From Dryas octopetala (taxonomy: Eukaryota > Streptophyta > Magnoliopsida > Rosales > Rosaceae): a stretch of DNA of 64,000 nt. The notes beneath the pieces were generated by a model, which made no database searches, was not told the DNA's origin, and saw only the letters and a program-made list of their open reading frames with translations. Location: positions 9,736,501-9,800,500 of the forward strand of contig OY992840.1 of the NCBI GenBank assembly GCA_963921425.1, read 5' to 3'. Of the stretch, positions 29,382 through 39,903 are shown piece by piece (the first letter of the stretch is position 1; the number at the start of each line of letters is the position of its first letter). The translations under genes and the position numbers were made by a program.

Positions 29382-30194
29382 AGGGTAACCTCCAGAGCCA
29401 CCCACCAGCAACTGATGGAGACCCAGCTAGAAGAGAAGGTTTAGCAGCTTCTTTGAGGCTGCTTGTCTCTGTGTGAGAGTGAAACAAGAAGATTGGACGG
29501 TGAGGATGAGATGGGGTAGTTTTAAATATTAAAGGACAAAGGAATTAACCAAGTAGTGTGTTAAGGAAATTAATTGACCATTAATGTATGATGATGGTGA
29601 TTATGATATATAATCACTCAAAGATAGATATTTTTGGTGGTGACCCCTCTACCTCTCTGCCTGAGGTTGTTCTCCCGCCAAAAAGTTACACATGCCCTAT
29701 CTAGCTAGCTAGTTCTCTCTCTCTCTCTCCCTCTCCTATTTCTATATATTACTGTTTCATTACAGTTGAGTGTACACCGCGTGATGTGCACGTCCAGATT
29801 ATTAATACCACAATTAATTTATGACATTATATTATCCCTTCTAGATGATAATTATGTCTTTCTAATTATATTAATTAATAAACTTTTCCTAACTTCTAAG
29901 AGATAAAAACCATACAGCATACATTTGTTGATCTATAAATTCTTACATATAACGAGAATACATAATGTGTCTCTAATAACAAATGATTGCGTGGTTAGCA
30001 TCTAATTAAGAGAATTTTTATAAGATAGACGTTGTATACTACATACGCAGTGTGTAAAAATTTTGGTGGGCTTTGAGCCTAGAAGCTCTAACTTTCCTAC
30101 AAACGTGATTGAGTTCTCTCTAATTGAATTAAAATTTTGTTAATTAGTTGGTTCAAAATGACTTACTATTTCAAATAACTCACTAAAATAACTA

Positions 30195-30300
30195 ATTAGT
30201 TATTAGTCAAGTGGTGTTTCTCTTCACCATATTAGATATGTTCCAAGTTTAAATCCCCTAGTCCCTAGATAAAAATGAAAAAGAAAAAGAAAATATATTT
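30195..30300 (+). repeat. Possible tRNA-derived SINE remnant
   Basis: An A-box-like TAGTTATTAGTCAAGTGGTG is followed about 40 bp later by a B-box-like GTTCCAAGTTTAAATCCC, then a short A-rich end. This is the layout of a RNA polymerase III promoter in plant SINEs. The boxes are degenerate and no target duplication was established. Confidence 0.35.
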
Positions 30301-30907
30301 GCTGAATAAATACTACAGCACATCTACAAGAGTAAAGAGAGGACGATGAATTTATACTTTTAGGATATAATATTACTAAATATACATATATTTTAATATG
30401 GGTAGATTAGTCATACCACGTGATGGTATTATATATATAGTTGAATCGAAAAATTGCTTCATACAAACACATTTAATGATGGATATAATATATACTTTAG
30501 TACGTAGTCTGGAAAAGTAAATCCGGTAATATCCAATAATTTTTTTAAAAAAACATCTTCAAGATATGCAGTGTTTTCACCATAGCATTTCTCAAATTTG
30601 AGTAATGCTACAAAAACCAAAACAATATTTCACTTGTTCATATTCAAACCAACTCTAAGTCTCATTTATTTTAACAATTAAAATATTGTCATATTAGTTG
30701 CCAATCATTTAGTGAAGAAAATTTGGAAAAACTTTTGATACCCCTAATATTATTGTTGTTGAATTCATCAATTTAGTGGTCTTTTTAAATTAATACTAAA
30801 GATATGCTTCTAATATTTCTCTTATTAACTTCTTTTGAGTTTTATACCGTTTCATTTAAATTGCATGTCATTTGATCCGGATTCTCTACTAATCTCTTGT
30901 GCTAATC

Positions 30908-31244
30908 ACATACTAAACAATTAAAACTACGATGTTTTATAGTGTAAGCTAATAATCGGAATTGTTCATTTTTTAAATCATCCTTAAAGATTATTTATGT
31001 AAAAAATCAATCAAATCGAAAATCATTTCGGTATGTAACTGTAATAAAATAAACATACGGTTTTGATAACAACGAGGTTCACTATCTGTTTATTCAATAA
31101 CAATGAGGTTCACTATCTGTTTATTCAATAACAGTTACAAGAATTTGGTTGTTTTTCGCATATATGATCTTTAAAGGGTTATCTTAAAAATGAGCAATTC
31201 TGATTATGAACATAAATTGTAAAACAATGAGTTTTAATTGATTA
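30908..31244. mobile_element. Fold-back MITE-like element
   Basis: The left arm is ATCACATACTAAACAATTAAAACT, then ATCGGAATTGTTCATTTTT and CTTAAAGATTAT. The reverse complement of the right arm is ATCTCATACTAATCAATTAAAACT, then ATCAGAATTGCTCATTTTT and TTTAAAGATCAT. It is related by these arm motifs to the element at 16868-17278. The centre carries a 31-bp direct duplication. Confidence 0.65.
31072..31133 (+). repeat. 31-bp tandem duplication
   Basis: GAGGTTCACTATCTGTTTAT recurs exactly 31 bp later (first at 31074, second at 31105), with only a C/T difference just before the shared block. Confidence 0.9.
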
Positions 31245-31728
31245 GTATGAGATCAACAAACATAGAATTAGTAAATGATATGCATTTAAAGTATAAATTA
31301 CATCCATGGTTGATACCTTTTTATCTTTAACTCTCAGTATGTCTAACCTCTATATACACCAACAATATTTAATACCTTCATGGCCAAAAAACACAATATT
31401 TAATACCTTTCTTAGAGGAACCATCTCCAACTCCCTAGAAAGTTGCACTCTAAATCCTAAAACAAACAAGCTCGAACCCGTTACAAATAAAAATAATAAT
31501 AATAATAAAACAAACAAATAAAACAAAACAAATTTAATTGAAAAAGTGCAAATAAATTAATGTAACAATTCTGGAAACAAACTTTTTAAGGTTTGAAAAA
31601 GAATTAATGTACTTACTATATATTATCCTCTCCTCACCAGCAACTGCACGCGAGCTCTGGTTGGTTGGTCCGCAATTCTCTATTATTGTATTTTATTCAG
31701 TTCTCTCGGCTCTCAGCTTTCATGAACC

Positions 31729-32091
31729 GGGCCCCACAAACCGACCCGATACAATACGATAGCGACACCTCTCCAAATACACAAAATAAAAAATTCAGGA
31801 AATACAAGAGTTAAGTTACTAGCTTGAATCGGCTCGGCGGCTTACACAACGAGCCAGGTGACAGCGAGTCAGTGTAAGTCAGCCTGTGTTTGCTGTGTGT
31901 GTGTTTCTGTGCCTGTGGTGGTGGACTGTGGGGCCCAACGGACGGAATGATGTTCGGGACGCATTACGTGGCGGCTGATGGTCCGGCGTGGGCTAGCCCA
32001 CGATCATTAGTCTCACGATTTGTGTTGCAGGCCGGTTTATGCTTGCGGGACCCACCCCCGTTATCCCGTTACGGGCCTACCGGGGGCCCAC
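31729..32091. promoter_or_regulatory. GC-rich patch with four TCP-type sites
   Basis: GGCCCCAC at 31730-31737, GTGGGGCC at 31928-31935, GGACCCAC at 32048-32055 and GGGCCCAC at 32084-32091 all match GGNCCCAC or its complement, the class I/II TCP consensus. A 16-bp palindrome, CGTGGGCTAGCCCACG, lies at about 31987-32002, and a G-box-type ACACGTGT at about 32134. The surroundings are AT-rich, so the patch stands out. The 97-aa ORF at 31890-32183 crosses it, but it has no recognisable domain and I do not call it a gene. Confidence 0.5.
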
Positions 32092-33368
32092 TTGGCACCT
32101 TTTTTGCAAGAGAAGCTTATGCGTTGCCTGCTGACACGTGTGCTGACCCCGTTCAAGAAGGATTTACAAGATTAATACATTAAACACACCAATGTCCACA
32201 AGCATTGGGTACCACCTTCAGTTTTAAAGAGATAATGATCATTTTAATATAAATTAATACAAAATTAATTTTAACAACTTGTCAAACTGTTAAGCAAAAT
32301 TTTAATAATTGTTTTTTCAAATTGACAAGTTGTTAACATAATATATATGAAAATGATTAGTAATGAAATTTTATCAAGTAATAGTAATGAATTTATAATA
32401 TTTTTCTTAAAATTATTAGTAATGAATTTCTATTAAGTAATATATGGTAATGATGATTAGAGATAAAATTGGTAATAATTTCTATTGAGCTAAGGCAACC
32501 CCACCATGAGCATCGCTTTTTCCTGTATATCGGGCCGGTCCTTATAATTTGCCTTGGGGTTAGGGCCTTTAGGGTAAAGGGTAAATATATGACAATATGA
32601 CAAATATAATTTCAATTAAGCATTAATTAATAATTATATAGGTTTCGTTGTGATTACATGCAAGTAAAGAAGTGAAGCCAAAGTCTCACACGTGATCCCA
32701 GTGTCATCTTGGAGGACCCCACCCCCACCATTCTTACTTACGTGGCAGTTGTGTGTGGTGACAAGTATGAAATCCAATTGGACCAATTCAAATGGGTTCA
32801 TTACTCTTAACTTGTTGATGGATCGATATATCGTTCTATCATGATAAATTGAAGAAGATGAACTGATGATGATAATTAAGCTAATTCATGAGTTTATGGC
32901 ACCAAACACCAATCACTAGAAGACAAGCTATGGTTACATTGCATGCACTAATTATATATATGATTCACAAGCTCAATCATAAACACAGTGCTGTACTTAA
33001 TTGTTGGTTATTGGAGGATTTCAATTGCAATAATCGAAACCACCAGTACTTCATTCGTAATTCATGAAAATTTTCACTTTAGATAACTTCTTAATCCTCA
33101 ATTTTGTTTTTTATGATTATGTACTTTTATTTTTTGAATGTTGAATAAATTAATGTTAGAATAGTTCTATCGTATATGTTTTTCGAACAATTTAATCTCA
33201 TGGATTTACTTTCTAACAATATTATTTAAATTTCTGAATTATCGTTATAATATCATTCATATGATTAATTAAAAAATTTTACTATATATAAACGAATTCA
33301 CTTGAATTTATTGCCACAATTGGTTAAAACTGTTCACGATCTCCTATAAAACTAAATAGTAGTGCTCT

Positions 33369-33395
33369 TATATATATATATATATATATATATAT
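33369..33395. repeat. (TA)n microsatellite
   Basis: A perfect TA run of about 13 units. Confidence 0.9.
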
Positions 33396-33467
33396 TACAA
33401 TAATGGATTGTGATTATGTGAGAATGTGGAATGTGTTATTTCACATTGAAAAATTATAATCTTGTAT

Positions 33468-33747
33468 ACCCAAAACCAATTGGCACTCTACATTATTCTC
33501 AACACGCCCCCGCATGTGTGGCGAGATTTTGAGCCTTACACGTGAACAAATTGTATTGGGTGGGTGACGTGGGAGCACGTGTGACCGTTGGGCCTTGCAC
33601 ACGGATAACCAAGCTCTGATATCATGATAGAATTAGAGCATCCAACCCAAACCAATTGGCAATGGGTGGAGAGACCCAAAACTTATAAGCACATATGTTA
33701 AGCTCTAGTTTTCCGATGTGGGACATTGCTTCACATTACTCTCAACA
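33468..33747 (-). mobile_element. Degraded TRIM retrotransposon (minus orientation)
   Basis: 33625-33747 is an LTR of about 123 bp reading (minus) TGTTGAGAGTAATGTG... to ...ATTCTATCA. Next to it is TGATATCAGAGC (33613-33624), a primer-binding site complementary to initiator tRNA-Met with one mismatch. The 120-bp interior ends in GCGGGGGCG, a purine tract, followed by a second, internally deleted LTR that starts TGTTGAGAATAATGTAGAG. It is homologous to the intact copy at 52943-53307. Further partial similarity continues to about 33990 in the opposite orientation. Confidence 0.72.
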
Positions 33748-34637
33748 GGTCTCTCCTTCTATTGTTAATTGGTTTTAGGTTGGAGGCCCTAATTTTCTTT
33801 ATGTTATCCAGATTCATTCACGTGTGTTAGGCCGAGTGGCCACACGTGTTCCACGTCATGCACCCAATATGAGTTGCTCACATGTTGAAAAATTATAGCT
33901 TTATATTAGTACTTATAGGTGTTGAGCCTCTCCTCCTATTACCAAATAATTTGGGTTAGGTACTATAATTTCCTTCAACATTTGGTTTGTGTGGAAGTGC
34001 TAATACTTAATTAATATTGGTAGAGACTTAGAGTGGTACCAACATCCAAGTTGCCGTACCCAAAAAATGTGAAAGAAACCTTATTAAATTAAATTCGAAA
34101 CTAGCTAGTGTTTGACATTAATTAAAGTATTCAGAAAGCTTAATTTCTTTCTGAGCGTTCTAGTACATTTATGAACATGAAGTTGAGATTAGCAAAAGTT
34201 AATTAATGAGAGCAAGCTAGCAAATGAGGAGCTGAAAGCCAACAAATGGTGGGGTCTTGATTTGATCATTGCTGATATAGACTCATTATTGTTTCGGTTC
34301 CCCACGTTTAACCAAGGATGGGCAACACCTCAAAAAGGTCCTATTAAATTGGGAAAAAGTTTTCATCCTCTCACTCCCATGCCCATGAGGATTTCTCCAT
34401 GCTATCCCCCATCGGTATCACTAATATTTTTTAAGTTAAAAATAAATTATAGCTAGTCCTCTTTGGTGATCGAGTTCCAATTGGTAAACTAGCAGATTTA
34501 GAACTATAGCCAGTATACATATGAAAGAGCTTTCTTTTGAATTTGGTTTCTGTGGGCGTGCATGAGTGGTTATCAGCTATGCACTGATATGGGTCGACTC
34601 ACAATAAATCGTACATGCAACAATGAGTATTCATTGC

Positions 34638-34643
<6 letters not shown>

Positions 34644-34673
<30 letters not shown>
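34644..34673. repeat. (TA)n microsatellite
   Basis: A perfect TA run of about 15 units. Confidence 0.9.
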
Positions 34674-34675
<2 letters not shown>

Positions 34676-35087
34676 AAAACTAATAAAATAAACTAAACCC
34701 TATGTCAACATTCAACCCATCAAATAAAAGTTAGAGCGCGCATGAGGTACTAAAAGTAAAAGATGGAAAGAACGAGGAACCTCATCCTACACTTACAAAC
34801 TAACAATGAAATGGAAAATAAGGATTGGAGGTTTCAAACACAAATCCTCCTATAATCAAGACTCTAACACTATATTAGGTAATGCATGTTAGGCTCTAAA
34901 AATTTTAGAAAGTCCAGAAGTATTAGTTAACAATGCAAAATACCGCTCCTAGAGCATAGAGATGTGTTTGCCCAAAAAAAAGAGAGCATAGAGATGTGAC
35001 TAGTTATAGTAAGGGGTTAAAATTAACTAACTAGGAGGAAGACCAAGAGTGAGCATATATTCAATCCATAAAATAAATTATTTAATA

Positions 35088-35678
35088 GAGTAAACTACAT
35101 ATTTAGTCTCTATATTTTGACCTGAAATCATATTTGGTTTTTGTGGTTTAAATTTTTCTAATTTGGTCATTATGTTTTATATCATTTGCAATCTTAGGAC
35201 ATTTTACACCCCAACATAAAACTTTTTTTTTTTTTTATGTCATTTGCAACCTTAGAAAATTCTCAAACTGCAATTTTTTCTCAAATTGCAACTAATAACT
35301 TGTTTATACTTATGAGTTTACTCAACAATGATCGAAAATTATGTATTTAGCTTCAAATGTGATTTTCAAACAAGAATTCAAAGAAAATCTCAAACTTAAA
35401 GTTCAAATTTTAAAAATTTTGTGAGCCTCAATTTCTCTAGCAAATAAACATAGAAATTGAAATTAGCTTTAATTCGAAAACTCATAAGATGATCTTTCAA
35501 TCCCCCAACAACAAACGGATAATTCATCCCCATATTGAAAATCTGGGTTTGTCGAATTGATGAAATTCCAAATTTGTCCTAAAATTGCAAAGGATCAAGA
35601 TAAAATTTAAACCACGATGACATAATGTCTTTGACTCTTTTCGGGTCAAATCACTAGGACAAAAAATGTAACTTACCC
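35088..35678. mobile_element. MULE-like fold-back element 3
   Basis: A 591-bp element between perfect 9-bp duplications, tatttaata, at 35079-35087 and 35679-35687. The termini are GAGTAAACTACATATTTAGTC (left) and GGGTAAGTTACATTTTTTGTC (reverse complement of right). Pairing continues through GTGGTTTAAATTTT, and the arms exceed 80 bp. The interior is AT-rich and noncoding. It is non-autonomous, and its termini resemble those of the elements at 15864 and 38383 in starting G(A/G)G. Confidence 0.87.
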
Positions 35679-35688
35679 TATTTAATAT

Positions 35689-35921
35689 CAGTTGAAGCAT
35701 TGGCCATTGAGTTATATATACCTGCTCAAATTATTATTTTTTATTTGAAAGGAGGATTTATTTAGGAACATAATATATGGCTAGGTGGTAGTTATAGCTT
35801 CTCAATATGGGATTGTACTTAATTAATTCACCCTTGAATTAAAAAGTGTTTTAGAAGACTAATTTTATCTAATTGTCTACTCTTTTTATTTAGTAATTGA
35901 TAGCCAATCCAAGTTGTGTAA

Positions 35922-35956
<35 letters not shown>

Positions 35957-38373
35957 ATTGTGGGAAACTAGTAGCGAATTAGATAGTAAGTAGTATGGAC
36001 CAAGTATTTCCCAAGTCTCCGTGTGCACCTAAAATTATTGAGTAAAGGTTGGGCAATATGAATACGGGTAGGCCATAAGTACATTTTGGACCAAATCAAA
36101 TTTCATTATTTATATTTGCCCACCTCATAAAATAAAAATAAAAAACTCAGTGCTACGTACGTACCTACACATCAAGAAAGACGACTGTTTACCATTTTTC
36201 AGTCAATGGATTACATCTCCCGGCAAATCGGGATGGTCATGATCGATGTCCATTTGCTAGTGCTTTATGTATTAATTCAATGGGATACAATACTTCATAC
36301 ACCACAAATATGTACATACATTGAAAAATATAATCTTGTTTATCTCATTAATTAGGTATCTAGCATAATATGTTGTCAGGTTTTTAATCTGAATTCTACT
36401 ATTAAATCAGAATTTATTTAAATAATATATAGTTCAAATTGTTCATAAGATAATATAACACGTCAAACTGTCAAATAAGAAAACGATTCAATATATATAT
36501 ATATATACATCTATACAATCTTCCAATAAGGATATAATAGGAGTTCGATCATTTTAATAAATGGTTCATGCCTTCACCAGGATTATGACATTAATTTGTA
36601 TAAGCATACAAAGATATGCAACACATGACAACGCTAACCCTAAAAGTGCTCTTGTAATAATTTTATCTATAGTTTTCAAAGTAATTGTTCATTATCTTCA
36701 CCAAAATGATTATAATTAAGTTCTAAATTACCACATTTAAGTTGATCAAGGAAGTAATGAAATATTCTGATTATATTTACAGTTGTGAAACATGACATAC
36801 GTACATTGACACATCAATATAATCAACTTATTCTAAATTTTCACCAAAATCATCACCATTGATCTTACAAGATACTTGAAATTATTCTTGAATTGTTAAT
36901 TTTATATATATATATATATATGAAAACAAATATCTGGTATATACTGCATACACACACATGAAGCTATGAGCTAGCAAGCTAGGTGTACTGTTAAATACAA
37001 TGTAGGAGATTTCATGAATTTGAAATTTAACTCGTATAAATTTGTTTCTCAATTCATGGTGAAAATTTTAAGCATGAGAGATAGGAGAACCTTCTTTGAT
37101 GCAAACAAGAATGTTAACAAACACCACATCCAAGGACAAAAAATTATACCCTACTAGTCCATTTATAATGTACCCTTAGAAACATTAATTTTAATTTAAG
37201 GGTCCAAATGAAAACATCTTACATAGACTCTATGCATGTTGATCTGTATAATATAGAGTGTCTACATGTGAGTATACGTACTTTCTCGAGTGAAAATGTG
37301 TATGTGAGAGAGAGAAAGATGGAATGTGTTGATCAATTGAATTCAGTTTGTAAATACATGCGCATGAACACGTGGCAGACAAAGATTCATAGGGTCAAAT
37401 ATTAATCATCTGTCACTGTCTCATCAAAAGCATGATTAGGGAGCTAGGACTTTAAATATTAGCACGTGCTTAATTAAAAACATGAGCTAGTTTTTTCTTG
37501 TTCCAGAAAGAAAAACACCACTGCTGCTGATCACCCAACACAGGCAGTCATCTTGCCTCTACTTGGCTCTTGATCGATGCATATATGTACGTGTTCTTTG
37601 TACCCAATTCCCACCTGATCGATCATTCTCAATGTTGTCCTCTTGTAGCTTACAATTATGACTTGTTTAGAATGAAGAGCTTTGCTAAGCTCTGCTAATA
37701 TATTAAACTACAAACACATTTTACTTTGAAGGCCTTCTGGTATTTAAAGAAGACTTCAAATATATTATGAAAAAAAAAATTAACATAATTTTTAAAGAAA
37801 TTACTGTGTGTGACTGTAACACCATAAGATGGTATCTATTAGAATTATAACACATGTACCATTATTATTACCTAAAACCCTAAATTCTAAATTTATAAAC
37901 CAGCCAATCATCCATTCATATTATAATACGCGAATTAGTAATATTACGTGACAGTGTTATAGTTACATGTATATAAAAATTTTCACACATTTAACTATTT
38001 AAGGGATGAAAAAGGAAATTAAAATGTATTTGCCCAAGATTAATTCCTAGTAAGAAAATGTTAATGATATCACATTTAATTTCTAATCTTAATTGTAGCA
38101 GTGGATATATATTCAATATATCAATTATTATGATTGGCTGTTAATTAAATAATATATACATCAACTGCTAGATTATGTGTTCAATTAATAAATGTTGGTT
38201 CCTCTAATGTTAGTAAACCCAAAAAGTGTCCCATAATAGTGATCAAATCACAAATGATGTTAAGTATGTATTCATATAAGAATTAATTGAACTCTTGCTC
38301 TGGTAGCTAGACTGTTAATTACCACCACGCATAAATACAATAATAGCTACTATTTAACAAGAAAAAGCAGTAA
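35689..38373. other. Intergenic region without recognisable genes
   Basis: AT-rich sequence with AT microsatellites at 35923-35954 and 36902-36921. Nothing else could be supported. Confidence 0.6.
35923..35954. repeat. (TA)n microsatellite
   Basis: A TA run of about 15 units. Confidence 0.9.
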
Positions 38374-38382
38374 TTAATTAAA

Positions 38383-39803
38383 GAGCCAAATGCACAGTTG
38401 GTCCACTTATTATAGTGAATTTCTCAAATTGGTCCACTAATTAATTTTTATCCCAAGTTGGTCCACTTTCTTTGCACTGTTACCCAAGTTGATCTTTTCC
38501 GTCAATTTTTAGTTAAATGCCGTTAAAATTCAGCATGTGCAGATCATGTGCCATTTTTTTAGAGCAAATTAGTCTTTTCCACCCTAAGCCCACACCCAAC
38601 TGATCACAACCCTTCTTTCTTCTTCTTTTCTACCTCTTCTTTCTTTCTTCTTCTGCAACACACGCCCCAAACCACCATCTAAACAATTTTTTTTTTCTTT
38701 TTGTCAAAAACAAAATTTCTTCCTTCCCTCACCCACCCCAAACCACCATATCTCCCCCCCCCCGACTCCCTCACTCTCTCTCTCTCCTCCGCAGCCTGCC
38801 ACTAAAACTTCACAAAAACTCACCCAAAAACACAATTCAACCTGGAGAATGTCTTCTAGAACCCAAATGGGCCAAGATAGATGGAATCCACCACCAACCC
38901 GACACCATAGGTGGCGGCAGCGGCGGAAACACCTGGAAAGACATAAATTTCAATAATTTCAATCCCAATTCAACTCACAAGCAACAATTGATAACCAATG
39001 GACCAAATTCGGGTGAGGGGAGCCTAACCCAACCACTAACCGCAGTGGAGCCCGCGGTGGTTGTAGGTTTCCTAAACTGGTTTTCAAATTTCACAAGAAT
39101 TGGCTCAAAACAAAGATAACAATAGCAAGAACACGAAGAGAGGATTAAATTTGATACCTGGGTCAACCCAATTTGGCCGTCACAATTCGCCGGTAAAGCC
39201 ACAGGAGCCGTTGCGGCTTCTCGGCGTTGATTGGCTGTGCTCGGTGATCCGATGAATGATCCAAAACCACCCTCTTGTTCATAACAATGAGGAGAAGATG
39301 ACTGGGGTGGTGGCCGATCTCAATTTCGCCGGGAAAATGGGTCAATAACGATGGGGGCCGATCGTTCTCGGGCTGGGCTTTCCGTTACATTGCTTTTCTG
39401 GGTGTTCTACTCACAGGGGGAGGAAGAGGGGAGATAGACGAGACTGGTGGTGGTAGTCTCGTTGGCAATCATCGTCGGACGGCGTCGCACACACCGGCGC
39501 GAGCTGCAGAGGAGATCGATGGTGGTTTGGGGCGTGTGTTGCAGAAAAAGAAAGAAAGAAGAGGGAGAAAAGAAGAAGAAAGAAGGGTTGGGATCAGTTA
39601 GGTGTGGGTTTAGGGTGGAAAAGACTCATTTGCCCTAAAAAAATGGCACATACTGAATTTTAACGGCATTTAATTAAAAATTGACGGAAATGACCAACTT
39701 GGGTAACGGTGCAAAAAAAGTAGACTAACTTGAAACGAAAATTAATTCGTGGACCAACTTGAGAAATCCACTATTATAAGTGGACCAACGATGCATTTTG
39801 CTC
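38383..39803. mobile_element. MULE-like element 4 with 300-bp arms and GC-rich cargo
   Basis: A 1,421-bp element between perfect 9-bp duplications, ttaattaaa, at 38374-38382 and 39804-39812. The termini are GAGCCAAATGCACAGTTGG and, as reverse complement of the right end, GAGCAAAATGCATCGTTGG. The arms pair for about 300 bp (38383-38683 with 39519-39803), through GCCGTTAAAATTCAG, CTTTTCCACCCTAA and GCAACACACGCCCCAAACCA. Between the arms lies about 830 bp of GC-richer, gene-like sequence (CGGCAGCGGCGG, GTGGAGCCCGCGGTGG), with no transposase and only short ORFs. The architecture is that of a Pack-MULE carrying foreign gene fragments, but I could not identify a donor gene. Confidence 0.9.
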
Positions 39804-39812
39804 TTAATTAAA

Positions 39813-39870
39813 TTATGATATGATTTTGCAAGAATTGATTGAAACCTTAATTATAAAATGGACTTGCATC

Positions 39871-39903
<33 letters not shown>

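Larger units (their letters stand above)
25740..29520 (-). promoter_or_regulatory. Probable long 5' UTR/intron and promoter of the NAC gene
   Basis: An acceptor-like TTTGAAGTGCAG (minus strand) at 25764 precedes the start codon. Between 28560 and 29480 the minus strand is strongly CT-rich, with a (CT)18 run at 29342-29377 and a leader-like stretch beyond it, as often found in plant 5' untranslated exons. I infer a noncoding first exon near 29.3-29.5 kb and an intron of about 3.5 kb, but I cannot place the donor. No other gene is visible in this stretch. Confidence 0.35.
29521..35078. other. Intergenic region without recognisable genes
   Basis: AT-rich DNA with a possible tRNA-derived SINE remnant (30195-30300), a fold-back element (30908-31244), the GC-rich TCP-motif patch (31729-32091), a TRIM remnant (33468-33747, with another partial copy to about 33990) and AT microsatellites (33369-33395, 34644-34673). 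No protein domain was recognised. Confidence 0.55.

Noticed and set aside
31890..32183. 97-aa ORF in the GC-rich TCP-motif patch
   Set aside because: No recognisable domain, no splice or leader context, and the base composition of the patch explains the open frame.
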